From: Pseudomonadota bacterium
Lineage (GTDB): Bacteria; Pseudomonadota; Alphaproteobacteria; Caulobacterales; Caulobacteraceae
Assembly (NCBI GenBank): GCA_023412655.1
Contig: JAEYNH010000124.1
Location: forward strand, 1 to 33,000
Direction: 5' to 3'
DNA: 33,000 nt
Positions 10,193-17,223 of the stretch are shown piece by piece. Both the position numbers and the translations under genes were made by a program. The notes beneath the pieces are model-generated. The model made no database searches. It had not been told where the DNA came from and saw only the letters and a program-made list of their open reading frames with translations. Every line of letters starts with the position of its first letter. Position 1 is the first letter of the stretch.

Positions 10193-10225
10193 CGCCCGGA
10201 CGCCGCGGCTGCGGCGGCCCGGGCG
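10193..10225. terminator. Long GC hairpin between convergent genes
   Basis: CGCCCGG (10193-10199) pairs with CCGGGCG (10219-10225), and inside it CGCCGC pairs with GCGGCG around GGCT. It lies in the 51-bp gap between the DUF885 and nucleosidase stop codons. It lacks a T run, so any bidirectional terminator role is an inference from position. Confidence 0.4.
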
Positions 10226-10233
10226 GCCCGGCG

Positions 10234-10965
10234 CTAGCTGGAGGCCGGCTGCTCGGCCAACAGCCCCAGCAGCGCCTTCACGCACGCGGCCGAGTTCCGC
10301 GCCGCCATGGCCTCCATCTCGTTGAAGGTCAGGTGGCTCTCCGCGCCCGCCAGGTCGGAGAGCGTGCGGATGACATAGAGCGGCGCGCCCCAGGCCTCGG
10401 CCACCAGGGCCACCGCTCCGCTTTCCATGTCGATGGCGTCGGCGCCCAGACGCGCCCGCAGTTCGTCCCGGGTGGCGCCGCAGTTGAGGAAGTAGTCTGC
10501 GGTGGTGATGCCGCCCATCCGGATGGGGTGGGCGAGGGCGGGCGCCACCTGCTCGAGCAGCCGCTGGAAGGTCACCCGAACCTCCGCGGCCACCGGCTCG
10601 AGCGCGGCGAGTTCGGGAGCGCCGAACGGGATCACGCCGGAGCGGGTGGCGGTGAAGCGCCCGGCGCTGACGATGCCGTAGTCGTGCACGGCGAGAGCCT
10701 GCGCCAGCAGCACCGACCCCACCGGCAACTCCGGGTGCAGTCCCCCGGCGACGCCTGAGAACACCAGGGTGCGGGCGCCGAAACGATCGAGCAACAGGGT
10801 GGCGGCCGAGGCCGCGTTGACCTTGCCCAGGCCGCTGCGGGCCAGGGCCACGCCGTCGGCGGCCCAGACCTGAATGGCGCCGTGAACCTGGGGTGCGGCG
10901 TCGAGTCCCAGCGCCGCGCGCAGGGCGGCGAGTTCTTCGGGGGTGGCGCAGAGAATGCCGATCAT
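10234..10965 (-). CDS. mtnN: 5'-methylthioadenosine/S-adenosylhomocysteine nucleosidase
   Basis: The product is 243 residues, close to the usual 230-240. It cleaves the glycosidic bond of MTA and SAH to release adenine, and so feeds methionine salvage and removes a methyltransferase inhibitor. Visible signatures are MIGILCATPEE with the catalytic acid near residues 10-11, VFSGVAGGL (purine/ribose site), DAIDMESGAVA (the Met-Glu that binds ribose) and IRTLSDLAG with the catalytic Asp. The middle part (about 120-150) is a little longer than in the E. coli enzyme. It stands alone, with a perfect EcfG-type promoter about 190 bases upstream. Confidence 0.9.
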   Translation of the reverse strand: MIGILCATPEELAALRAALGLDAAPQVHGAIQVWAADGVALARSGLGKVNAASAATLLLDRFGARTLVFSGVAGGLHPELPVGSVLLAQALAVHDYGIVSAGRFTATRSGVIPFGAPELAALEPVAAEVRVTFQRLLEQVAPALAHPIRMGGITTADYFLNCGATRDELRARLGADAIDMESGAVALVAEAWGAPLYVIRTLSDLAGAESHLTFNEMEAMAARNSAACVKALLGLLAEQPASS

Positions 10966-11154
10966 CGGGGCGTTCTAGGCCCCCTTCGCAGGGCGAGCCA
11001 GGGGCGCAGCCACGCCGTTTTCGACGGTCCTAGGCCAGAGCTGTGCGGACGCCGTTCGGCGAACGCCGCGGGGCCGGGGTGGCGCGATGACGCATACCAA
11101 TCGCCGCCCAGGCGCCCATTTTCGGCCCAGGTCGCACGCGAAACGATCTGAAAC

Positions 11155-11179
11155 AACGCCGTGAACGAGCGGCGGTTCC
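11155..11179 (-). promoter_or_regulatory. EcfG-type promoter upstream of the nucleosidase
   Basis: The minus strand reads GGAAC (11175-11179), exactly 16 bases, then CGTT (11155-11158). This is a perfect match to the general-stress sigma factor consensus of alphaproteobacteria. Transcription would start near 11147 and run toward mtnN (start 10965), leaving an unusually long leader of about 180 nt. Confidence 0.5.
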
Positions 11180-11246
11180 AAGAACAACACCGCCCAAGCC
11201 TGGCGCAGTCCGGGCGGGGCGACGCATCGGTGAAAAGGGTACAGGC

Positions 11247-11939
11247 ATGACAGACGGCTGGCGCGCGCGCCTTTCCGAACTGGCGAAAGATCGCCCGCTG
11301 CAGGCTGTCACCCTGATCGCCGCCGTGGTCGCTACCGCGGCCGCCGCCGCCCCGGTGGCGACCCCCGACGGTCCTCGCCCGGCCATCATGACGGCCATGC
11401 AGCGCGATGAGGCCCCGCCCGTCCGAATGGTCCAGATGGAGCTCGTCTGGCAGGGCGCCGACGTCGACGGCGACGGCCAGGCCGATTTCGCCAACCCCAC
11501 CGGCAACGCGCCGCGCGAGTACGACGCCTATGGCTCCGGCAAGTTCGGCGCTTCGCGCGACGGGGGCGTCCGGCGGCATGAGGGCGTAGATTTCATCGCC
11601 GAGGGAGGCCAGCCGGTGGTGGCGCCGATCTCGGGCTATGTGACCAAGATCGGCTACGTCTACGCTGGCGATCCCAACCTGCGCTTCGTGGAGATCACCA
11701 ATCCCGCGCTGAAGATGGAGGCCCGGGCCTTCTACGTCGATCCCGGCGTGGAGGTGGGCGATGCGGTGCAGGTCGGCCAGCCCATCGGTGAGGTGCACTC
11801 GCTGCAGCGCAAGTATCCGGGCGGCATGACCGATCACGTTCACCTGGAGCTGATCGACAAGCGCGGCCGGCGTCTGGACGCCACGGGCATGATCACCGCC
11901 CAGTACGTTCCCAAGGCTGACACCTTCGCCGCCGACTGA
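11247..11939 (+). CDS. M23 (LytM) family zinc peptidase with EF-hand-like loop
   Basis: The product is 230 residues. Residues 18-37 form a membrane anchor or uncleaved signal. The LytM zinc ligands are present as HEGVD (His111, Asp115) and DHVHLEL (His197, His199). M23 enzymes cut peptide cross-links in peptidoglycan and act in the periplasm. Residues 72-81 (DVDGDGQADF) look like an EF-hand/dockerin calcium loop just before the catalytic domain, an odd addition for this family. The gene is monocistronic; a regulatory pair for a BlaI-type repressor starts 53 bases downstream. Whether it is active or only an amidase regulator cannot be told, but all ligands are present. Confidence 0.88.
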   Translation: MTDGWRARLSELAKDRPLQAVTLIAAVVATAAAAAPVATPDGPRPAIMTAMQRDEAPPVRMVQMELVWQGADVDGDGQADFANPTGNAPREYDAYGSGKFGASRDGGVRRHEGVDFIAEGGQPVVAPISGYVTKIGYVYAGDPNLRFVEITNPALKMEARAFYVDPGVEVGDAVQVGQPIGEVHSLQRKYPGGMTDHVHLELIDKRGRRLDATGMITAQYVPKADTFAAD

Positions 11940-11958
11940 TCGCGCTGGACGGATCGCG

Positions 11959-11986
11959 TTGACAGGTGGGGTTACAGGCGTAATCT
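11959..11986 (+). promoter_or_regulatory. Leaderless sigma-70 promoter with overlapping operator
   Basis: TTGACA (11959-11964), a 16-bp spacer and TAATCT (11981-11986) make a near-consensus promoter. Only six bases separate the -10 from the ATG at 11993, so the transcript should start on that A. A dyad TTAC-AGGC-GTAA (11972-11983) overlaps the -10 element, as expected for autorepression by a BlaI-type repressor. Confidence 0.65.
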
Positions 11987-11992
11987 CACCTG

Positions 11993-12364
11993 ATGCTGCG
12001 CATCTCCCCCGCTGAAAGCCAGATCATGGCCGCCCTCTGGCAGGACGGCCCGATGTCGGCCGACGAGCTCGTGCGCAAGGTGGGCGAGCCGCAGCAGTGG
12101 GGCGAGGCCACGGTCAAGACGCTGATCAACCGGCTCCTCAAGAAGAAAGCCCTCAAGTCCGAGCGCATCGACGGCCGCACGCGCTACCGCCCCCTGGTCA
12201 CCCGCGAAAGCTATGTGACCGCCGAGAGCCAGGGGCTGCTGGATCGTCTGTTCTCGGGCCAGGTGGCGCCGCTGGTGGCGCACTTCGCCGAGCATCGCGC
12301 GCTGTCGCCGGACGACGTCGCCAGGCTGAAGCGGCTCATCGCGGAGCTGGACGATGGCGATTGA
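11993..12364 (+). CDS. blaI: BlaI/MecI/CopY family repressor
   Basis: The product is 123 residues, typical for the family. The winged helix-turn-helix occupies about residues 3-75 (ISPAESQIMAALWQDG, then the recognition segment TVKTLINRLLKKKAL and the wing RTRYRPLV). The C-terminal part dimerises and usually carries the bond cleaved on induction. No ribosome-binding site precedes the ATG, in keeping with a leaderless mRNA. The reading frame overlaps the M56 protease gene by 11 bases (12354-12364), so the pair is one operon. It probably represses its own promoter through the dyad on the -10. The inducing signal is unknown. Confidence 0.9.
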   Translation: MLRISPAESQIMAALWQDGPMSADELVRKVGEPQQWGEATVKTLINRLLKKKALKSERIDGRTRYRPLVTRESYVTAESQGLLDRLFSGQVAPLVAHFAEHRALSPDDVARLKRLIAELDDGD

Positions 12365-13250
12365 CGTCCTCGAGGCCCTGGCTCGGGCCAATATCGCCGG
12401 CGCGCTCGTCGTTCTCCTTGTGCTGCTGGCCCGCCGCCCGGCGCGGCGGTGGTTTGGGCCCGAGGCCGCTTACCTGCTGTGGGCGGCGCCCATCGGGGCG
12501 GCCCTGCTGAGCCTGGCGCCCTGGCCCTTCGGCGCCCCCTGGCCGGGCGCCGAGCAGATCACCCTGCGGCCCCTGGTGGAACAGGCCGCCGACCACCGGT
12601 CGTTGCTGGCGCTCTGGCTGGCCGGGGCCGGCCTGGGCCTCGTCCTCGCCTGGAAGGCGCAGGCGGCGTTCGAGCGCGACGCCCGCGCCGGGCGCGCCGG
12701 TCCGGCGGTGTCGGGCTTCCTGGCGCCGCGAGTGATCATGCCCGCGACCGATCCCTATTCCGACGATGAACGGCGCCTCATCCGCGCGCACGAGCGCGAG
12801 CACATCCTGCGCGGCGATCCCAAGGCCAACGCCCTGGCGGCCGCCCTGCAGGTGGTGTTCTGGTTCAACCCGCTGGTCCACCTGGCCGGGCGGCTGATGC
12901 GGACCGACCAGGAGCTGGCCTGCGACGCCGCCGTCCTGCGCCGCTTCCCCAGGTCGCGCCGGCTCTACGCGGAGACCCTGCTGAAGACCGAGCTGGCCCG
13001 CGCGCCGCTGCCGTTCGGCTGCCGCTGGGGAGCCCACCCGCTCGAGGTGCGGCTGGCGGCGTTGAAGGCGACTCGGCGGCGGGATGTCGTCGGCCTCTTG
13101 ACCGCCGTTGCCTTCACGCTCGGCGCGAGCACCCTGACCTGGGCCGCCAAACCTGCCGTGCCGGCGCCGCCGCCGTTCTCGCCGCCCGCCGACACGCAGC
13201 CGTCCATGTCCGTGCTGCTGGTGGATATCCCGCCGGCCATCATCCCTTGA
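12354..13250 (+). CDS. M56 (BlaR1-like) membrane metalloprotease without sensor domain
   Basis: The product is 298 residues. Hydrophobic segments at about 10-27 and 37-57, another at 85-101, and a last one near the C-terminus (GLLTAVAFTLGAST) frame a cytoplasmic M56 domain. The zinc site is HEREH (146-150) with a downstream Glu in DQELACD. BlaR1 and MecR1 are about 585 residues because a penicillin-binding sensor follows; here only about 30 Pro-rich residues remain after the last membrane segment. It should still relay a signal to the BlaI-type repressor by proteolysis, but the signal must be read by the membrane part or by another protein. Confidence 0.88.
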   Translation: MAIDVLEALARANIAGALVVLLVLLARRPARRWFGPEAAYLLWAAPIGAALLSLAPWPFGAPWPGAEQITLRPLVEQAADHRSLLALWLAGAGLGLVLAWKAQAAFERDARAGRAGPAVSGFLAPRVIMPATDPYSDDERRLIRAHEREHILRGDPKANALAAALQVVFWFNPLVHLAGRLMRTDQELACDAAVLRRFPRSRRLYAETLLKTELARAPLPFGCRWGAHPLEVRLAALKATRRRDVVGLLTAVAFTLGASTLTWAAKPAVPAPPPFSPPADTQPSMSVLLVDIPPAIIP

Positions 13251-13441
13251 GGTCTGCGGCCCTGTGTCCGGAACGCCGCTGGAACACAGCGTGTCCGAAT
13301 CACTGACTTGCCGGTTTTCAGCCTTTGTTCCCTACGACATATGGTGTGTGGCCATGCTGGCTGGCACTAGGAGGCAGTTCGACGGGATGTCCCACGCGCG
13401 CTCGTGCGGCCACGTCGCAGTGCGTTTGCCGCGGCCTTGCC

Positions 13442-13470
13442 TTGACGCGCGCAGGCGCCTTCCTCTATAT
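13442..13470 (+). promoter_or_regulatory. Housekeeping promoter of rpmB
   Basis: TTGACG (13442-13447), a 17-bp spacer and CTATAT (13465-13470) match the TTGAC/GCTATA-type promoter of Caulobacterales housekeeping genes. Transcription would begin near 13478, leaving a leader of about 60 nt before rpmB. Confidence 0.6.
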
Positions 13471-13483
13471 CGCCCGCTCCCCG

Positions 13484-13504
13484 CGCGGACGGCCTCCGCC
13501 CGCG
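13484..13504 (+). other. Hairpin in the rpmB leader
   Basis: CGCGGACGG (13484-13492) pairs with CCGCCCGCG (13496-13504) with one A-C mismatch and a 3-base loop, starting about 6 nt into the predicted mRNA. A run of five T follows ten bases later (13515-13519). It could be a stability element or a weak attenuator controlling L28 synthesis. Confidence 0.35.
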
Positions 13505-13538
13505 TGTCCTGAAGTTTTTCCGCGAAGGTTCTTTCGCC

Positions 13539-13835
13539 ATGTCGCGCCGCTGCGAAATCACGGGTGTTGGTCCTATGGTGGGCCACAACGTGAGCCACTC
13601 GAACATCAAGACCAAGCGTCGGTTCATGCCGAACCTGACCAAGGCGACCGTGCTTTCGGAAGCCCTCGGTCAGAACGTCACCCTGCGCATCACCAATGCG
13701 GCGCTCCGCACGGTGGACAACAAGGGTGGCCTGGACGCCGTCCTGCTGAAGGCGCGCGACGAGGTGCTGTCGCCCCGCGCCCTGAAGATCAAGCGCCAGA
13801 TCAAGGCCAAGCTCGCCGAGCAACCGGCGGCCTGA
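13539..13835 (+). CDS. rpmB: 50S ribosomal protein L28
   Basis: The product is 98 residues. The start MSRRCEITGVGPMVGHNVSHSNIKTKRRF carries the L28 signature in sections (the R-C-E-I-T-G segment, the G-x-N-V-S-H-S-N motif and T-K-R-R-F). The C-terminus is longer than the 78 residues of E. coli L28, as usual in alphaproteobacteria. The N-terminal region keeps one Cys and no zinc ribbon, as in other C-minus forms. The gene is single, with its own promoter and a strong terminator directly after the stop. It lies beside the phytase-like and cobT genes. Confidence 0.97.
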   Translation: MSRRCEITGVGPMVGHNVSHSNIKTKRRFMPNLTKATVLSEALGQNVTLRITNAALRTVDNKGGLDAVLLKARDEVLSPRALKIKRQIKAKLAEQPAA

Positions 13836-13861
13836 GGCCAGACACGAGCTGTCGTTCCGGA

Positions 13862-13887
13862 AAGGCCGCCCTTCGGGGCGGCCTTTT
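13862..13887. terminator. Bidirectional terminator between rpmB and the phytase-like gene
   Basis: AAGGCCGCC pairs with GGCGGCCTT around a short CTTCGG-type loop, followed by TTTT on the plus strand and matched by A-rich bases on the other side. It lies between two convergent stop codons and can serve both. Confidence 0.85.
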
Positions 13888-13898
13888 CATTTTCAGGC

Positions 13899-14915
13899 TC
13901 AGTTGGCTCGCGCCTGCGCAGGCCCTTGCCAGTCGAAGGCCAGCAGCAGGGTGCGCTGGCCCGTCCGGCGGCCCTGGTAGAAGCCGAAGTTGTCGTCCGA
14001 GACGAGGTAGAACCGCACCCCGCCGCCCGCCAGCGGCACGGCGGCGAGCCCCTCGAGATTGTCCACGGTCAGCGGCCGCCGAATCTCCAGGGTGTCGATC
14101 GTCTGCCCGTCGCGATCGGTCAGACGCAGCCGGACGATATTGCCCGTCAGGGGCGAGAAGCTGCGAAAGAGGTAGGCAAGGCCGCCGTCGGGCAGGGCGT
14201 CCATGGCGACGAGCTCGGAGCCTTCCAGGTCCACCCGACCATCCGGGACGCAGTCCGCCGACAGCCGGCAGAGGAACAGTTCGCCCGTGGCCTCCAGCCC
14301 CACGCGATAGGCGTCCGGACCCGCCTCGGGCGCGGCCATGGCCGCCTCCATTCCCTTATTGTCCACATAGCGGACATCGGGCGCGGGCCCGGGCCGGGGC
14401 CGGCCGCCGCCGGGCGGGTAGGCAAGCACCCGGTCGCGCTGCTCCAAGGTGACCACCAGGGTTCCGTCGGCCAGCCGGGCGATCCCCTCAGAATCATAGT
14501 GCTTCGGCCCGCCGGCATAGAGGTCCGCGCCGGTGACGTCCTTGAGGGCGGTGATGCGCGCCTCGGTCAGCCCCACGAGCCGGCCCTGGGCGTCCAGGAC
14601 CAGCTGCGCCTCCAGCAGGTCCGCCTGGTCGCCGATGGCGATGAGCCGGCCATCAGGCGTCACGTCCAGGTCCGAAAGGCCGCCAAGTCGCGAGGTCTGG
14701 CGGGAGGTGAGGGCAAGGCCGCCTGCGTAGGCGAAGTTGCCGACGCGCCTACGCCCCGGATCGGTGGGGTCCATGGGCACGGCCTCGCCGTCCACCACGA
14801 TGGCGTCGCCGTAGGCGATCGGTTCAGCGGGCAGTTGCGCCGGCGGCCCGTCCGCGCAGGCGGTCAGCAGCAGGGCCGCGGCGAGCGGCCCCAGCCCCCG
14901 CCAGGGGCGGCTCAA
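13899..14915 (-). CDS. Phytase-like esterase family lipoprotein
   Basis: The product is 338 residues. The N-terminus has a lipoprotein signal with the lipobox LLLTAC, so the protein is probably anchored in the outer or inner membrane facing the periplasm. The rest is a beta-propeller-like domain of the 'esterase-like activity of phytase' type: LGGLSDLDVTPDGRLIAIGD near the start, HYDSEGIARL (acidic residues at the putative metal or active site), NKGMEAAM, and the late DNLEGLAAVP and LVSDDNFG motifs. The gene starts within the cobT stop (4-bp ATGA overlap, 14912-14915), so the two are translationally coupled. Substrate is unknown. Confidence 0.85.
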   Translation of the reverse strand: MSRPWRGLGPLAAALLLTACADGPPAQLPAEPIAYGDAIVVDGEAVPMDPTDPGRRRVGNFAYAGGLALTSRQTSRLGGLSDLDVTPDGRLIAIGDQADLLEAQLVLDAQGRLVGLTEARITALKDVTGADLYAGGPKHYDSEGIARLADGTLVVTLEQRDRVLAYPPGGGRPRPGPAPDVRYVDNKGMEAAMAAPEAGPDAYRVGLEATGELFLCRLSADCVPDGRVDLEGSELVAMDALPDGGLAYLFRSFSPLTGNIVRLRLTDRDGQTIDTLEIRRPLTVDNLEGLAAVPLAGGGVRFYLVSDDNFGFYQGRRTGQRTLLLAFDWQGPAQARAN

Positions 14916-16864
14916 GCCGTCGCCCTCCGGACTTCCTTGAAGGTGGAGCGCCGGGCCTCGCCGCCTTGTGGGCCCTGGGTTGTGGGCGGGGGCGCCAGCA
15001 GTCCGGCCGTGCGGCGGCTGACGACCCGAGGCTCCTCCTCGAACAGCTCGGCCAGCTGCTCGACCATGGCGCCGGCCAGTTGCTCCACGTCCACGATGGT
15101 GACGGCCCGCCGGTAGTAGCGGGTGACGTCGTGGCCGATGCCGATCGCGATGAGCTGCACCGGGCTCTTGGTCTCGATCTCGGTGATCACCTCCCGCAGG
15201 TGCCGCTCGAGATAGTGGCCCGAGTTCACCGACAGGGTGGAATCGTCTACCGGCGCGCCGTCCGAGATCACCACCAGGATGCGGCGGGCCTCAGGCCGGC
15301 CGATCAGCCGCTGGTGGGCCCACATCAGGGCCTCGCCGTCGATATTCTCCTTCAGCAGCCCCTCGCGCATCATCAGGCCGAGATTGCGCCGCGCCCGCCG
15401 CCAGGGGGCGTCGGCGGCCTTGTAGATGATGTGGCGCAGGTCGTTCAGCCGACCGGGTTGTGGCGGCTTGCCCGCCTTCAACCAGTCTTCGCGCGAGCTG
15501 CCGCCCTTCCAGGCCCGGGTGGTGAAGCCGAGGATCTCTGTCTTGACGCCGCAACGCTCCAGGGTGCGGGCCAGGATGTCGGCGCAGACCGCCGCCACCA
15601 TGATCGGCCGCCCGCGCATCGAGCCCGAGTTGTCGATCAGGATGGTGACCACCGTGTCGCGGAATTCGGTGTCCTCCTCCTCCTTGAAGGAGAGCGGCGC
15701 GGTGGGGTCGATGATCACGCGGGTGAGGCGCGCGACGTCGAGGACGCCTTCCTCCAGGTCGAAGGTCCAGGAACGGTTCTGCTGGGCCAGCAACTTGCGC
15801 TGCAGGCGGTTGGCCAGGCGCGAGACCACGTTGGAAACCGAGGCCAGCTGCTGGTCCAGATAGGCGCGCAGGCGCGTCAGCTCCTCGGCGTCGCACAGCT
15901 CCTCGGCGGCGACGATCTCGTCATGGGCGGTGGTGAAGACCTTGTAGGTGACCGCCCGGTTGTCGCCGGAAGGGTCGGGCCGGGCGGGCTGGTCGCCTTC
16001 GCCCATCTCCGGAGGCTCCTCGGCGTCCTGGGCGTCGGGATCCTCCTGGGCCTCCATCATCTGGCTGTCGGCGTCTTCCGCATCGCGGGTCTGCGACTGG
16101 TCCTCGTCCATCGCCGACTGCTGCGGGCTCTGGCTCTCGCCGTCGCCCTCGTCGTCGTTCTCGGAGGCCTCGGGCTCGCCCTCGTCCTCGCCCTGGTCCT
16201 CTTCGTCCTCCTGCTCGGGCGTGTCGGCCAGGTCCTCGCCCATCTTCAGGTCGCGGATGATCGTCCGGGCGATCCTGGCGAAGGCCTGCTGGTCGTCGAG
16301 GGCGGCGGCCAGGCGGTCGAGGTCGGCGCCCGCCTTCTCCTCGATCTCGCCGCGGAACATCTCCACCAGAGGTCGGGCGCTGGGCGGCGGCGGCTGCCCC
16401 GTGAGCCGCTCCCGGGCCATCAACGCGACGACCTCGCCCAGGGGTGGGTTGGCCAGGGCCTCGGCCTCGTTGAACAGGCGCCTGGACCAGGCCTGCTCCA
16501 TCACCGCGTTGAGGTTCTCGCGGACCCCGCCCATGGCGTTGGAGCCGATGGCCTCGATCCGGGCCTGCTCCAGGCCGTCATAGATGGGCTGGCCCAGGGG
16601 CGAGTGCGGCCGGCTGCGGGCGTGGGTGGCGGCGTCGTGGTGGGCGATCCGCAGGGCCATCTGGTCGGCCAGGCCCCGGATGCGGGCGGCCTCCTGCGGG
16701 TTCAGGTCGCGCGGCGGATGCGGCAGCACGGCCCGGTTGCCCTGGAGCTGCGGCCCCTCGCCGGAATAGACGATTTCCAGGTCCGGGGTCTCGGCCAGGG
16801 AGCGTGCGGCGTGCGCCAAGGCGCGCTTGAACGGCTCCAGGGGGCTTTCCGGGTTCTTGGCCAT
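14912..16864 (-). CDS. cobT: Cobaltochelatase subunit CobT
   Basis: The product is 650 residues, near the usual 630. The N-terminal half is helical. Residues about 210-300 form a very acidic linker rich in Glu, Asp and Gln. The C-terminal von Willebrand A domain has the MIDAS motif DNSGS (411-415) followed by MRGRP. With CobS it forms the AAA+ chaperone part of aerobic cobaltochelatase, which helps CobN insert cobalt into hydrogenobyrinate diamide. CobN is not in the window. cobS lies about 2 kb upstream on the same strand, separated by genes of both orientations. It is the first gene of a unit with the phytase-like lipoprotein. Confidence 0.93.
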   Translation of the reverse strand: MAKNPESPLEPFKRALAHAARSLAETPDLEIVYSGEGPQLQGNRAVLPHPPRDLNPQEAARIRGLADQMALRIAHHDAATHARSRPHSPLGQPIYDGLEQARIEAIGSNAMGGVRENLNAVMEQAWSRRLFNEAEALANPPLGEVVALMARERLTGQPPPPSARPLVEMFRGEIEEKAGADLDRLAAALDDQQAFARIARTIIRDLKMGEDLADTPEQEDEEDQGEDEGEPEASENDDEGDGESQSPQQSAMDEDQSQTRDAEDADSQMMEAQEDPDAQDAEEPPEMGEGDQPARPDPSGDNRAVTYKVFTTAHDEIVAAEELCDAEELTRLRAYLDQQLASVSNVVSRLANRLQRKLLAQQNRSWTFDLEEGVLDVARLTRVIIDPTAPLSFKEEEDTEFRDTVVTILIDNSGSMRGRPIMVAAVCADILARTLERCGVKTEILGFTTRAWKGGSSREDWLKAGKPPQPGRLNDLRHIIYKAADAPWRRARRNLGLMMREGLLKENIDGEALMWAHQRLIGRPEARRILVVISDGAPVDDSTLSVNSGHYLERHLREVITEIETKSPVQLIAIGIGHDVTRYYRRAVTIVDVEQLAGAMVEQLAELFEEEPRVVSRRTAGLLAPPPTTQGPQGGEARRSTFKEVRRATA

Positions 16865-16914
16865 CGCGTCCGTCTTAGATCAGGGCTGACCCGGCGGGAA
16901 ACAAGGAAGTGGCG

Positions 16915-16939
16915 GGAACTCGCACGGCAAAGCCGTGTT
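16915..16939 (+). promoter_or_regulatory. EcfG-like promoter of the DUF1328 gene
   Basis: GGAAC (16915-16919), 16 bases, then TGTT followed by C (16936-16939) is a one-mismatch version of the general-stress promoter. A perfect 6-bp hairpin (CACGGC-AAA-GCCGTG, 16923-16937) covers the spacer and -10. Transcription would start near 16947, about 43 nt before the ATG. Confidence 0.42.
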
Positions 16940-16949
16940 CTCAGCGAGC

Positions 16950-16970
16950 AGGCCGCCTGATGGCCTTTTT
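16950..16970 (+). other. Terminator-like hairpin in the DUF1328 leader
   Basis: AGGCC (16950-16954) pairs with GGCCT (16962-16966) over a 7-base loop and runs straight into four more T. It lies between the predicted transcription start and the Shine-Dalgarno sequence, where a weak attenuator or a 5' stabilising hairpin could sit. Confidence 0.35.
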
Positions 16971-16989
16971 GTCCTGAGGAGAGAGAGCC

Positions 16990-17166
16990 ATGCTTCGCTG
17001 GGCTCTGATCTTCGCGATCGTCGCCATTGTGGCGGCCGCGTTCGGCTTCGGCGGTATCGCCGGCGCTGCGGCCGGCATCGCGAAGTTCCTGTTCTTCCTG
17101 TTCGTGGCGGGCTTCGTCATCTTCCTGGTTCTCGGCCTGATGGCCGGGCGGAAGTTGACCCGATAG
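16990..17166 (+). CDS. DUF1328 family small membrane protein (YtjA-like)
   Basis: The product is 58 residues. The ATG at 16990 follows AGGAGAGAGAG and the frame ends in TAG. The sequence begins MLRWALIFAIVAIVAAAFGF, continues with the family's GGIAGAAAGIAKFLFF motif, and closes with a second hydrophobic segment and GRKLTR. There are two transmembrane helices. These short proteins are widespread in Proteobacteria and their function is unknown. It sits alone on the plus strand in the cobT-cobS interval, followed by a strong terminator. The likely general-stress promoter would place it in stress physiology; that is an inference. Confidence 0.88.
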   Translation: MLRWALIFAIVAIVAAAFGFGGIAGAAAGIAKFLFFLFVAGFVIFLVLGLMAGRKLTR

Positions 17167-17188
17167 CCTCCGCCGACGCGGAAGAAAG

Positions 17189-17221
17189 AACGCCCGCCTC
17201 CAGCCAGGAGGCGGGCGTTTT
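17189..17221. terminator. Bidirectional terminator between DUF1328 and DUF3089 genes
   Basis: AACGCCCGCCTCC pairs with GGAGGCGGGCGTT over the 5-base loop AGCCA. TTTT follows on the plus strand and a T-rich flank is present in the opposite direction. It lies between two convergent stop codons. Confidence 0.85.
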
Positions 17222-17223
17222 CG

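Noticed and set aside
13261..13290. CTGTGTCC/GGAACACAG hairpin after the M56 gene as a terminator
   Set aside because: Imperfect stem, long loop and no T run.
13264..13512. 82-codon frame upstream of rpmB with AGGAGG nearby
   Set aside because: It would run across the rpmB promoter, is Arg-rich without a recognisable fold, and the AGGAGG is not well spaced to any start.
14966..16960. 664-codon plus-strand frame opposite cobT
   Set aside because: Mirror of CobT codons with a Val/Leu/Gly-rich low-complexity product; no ribosome site and no motifs.
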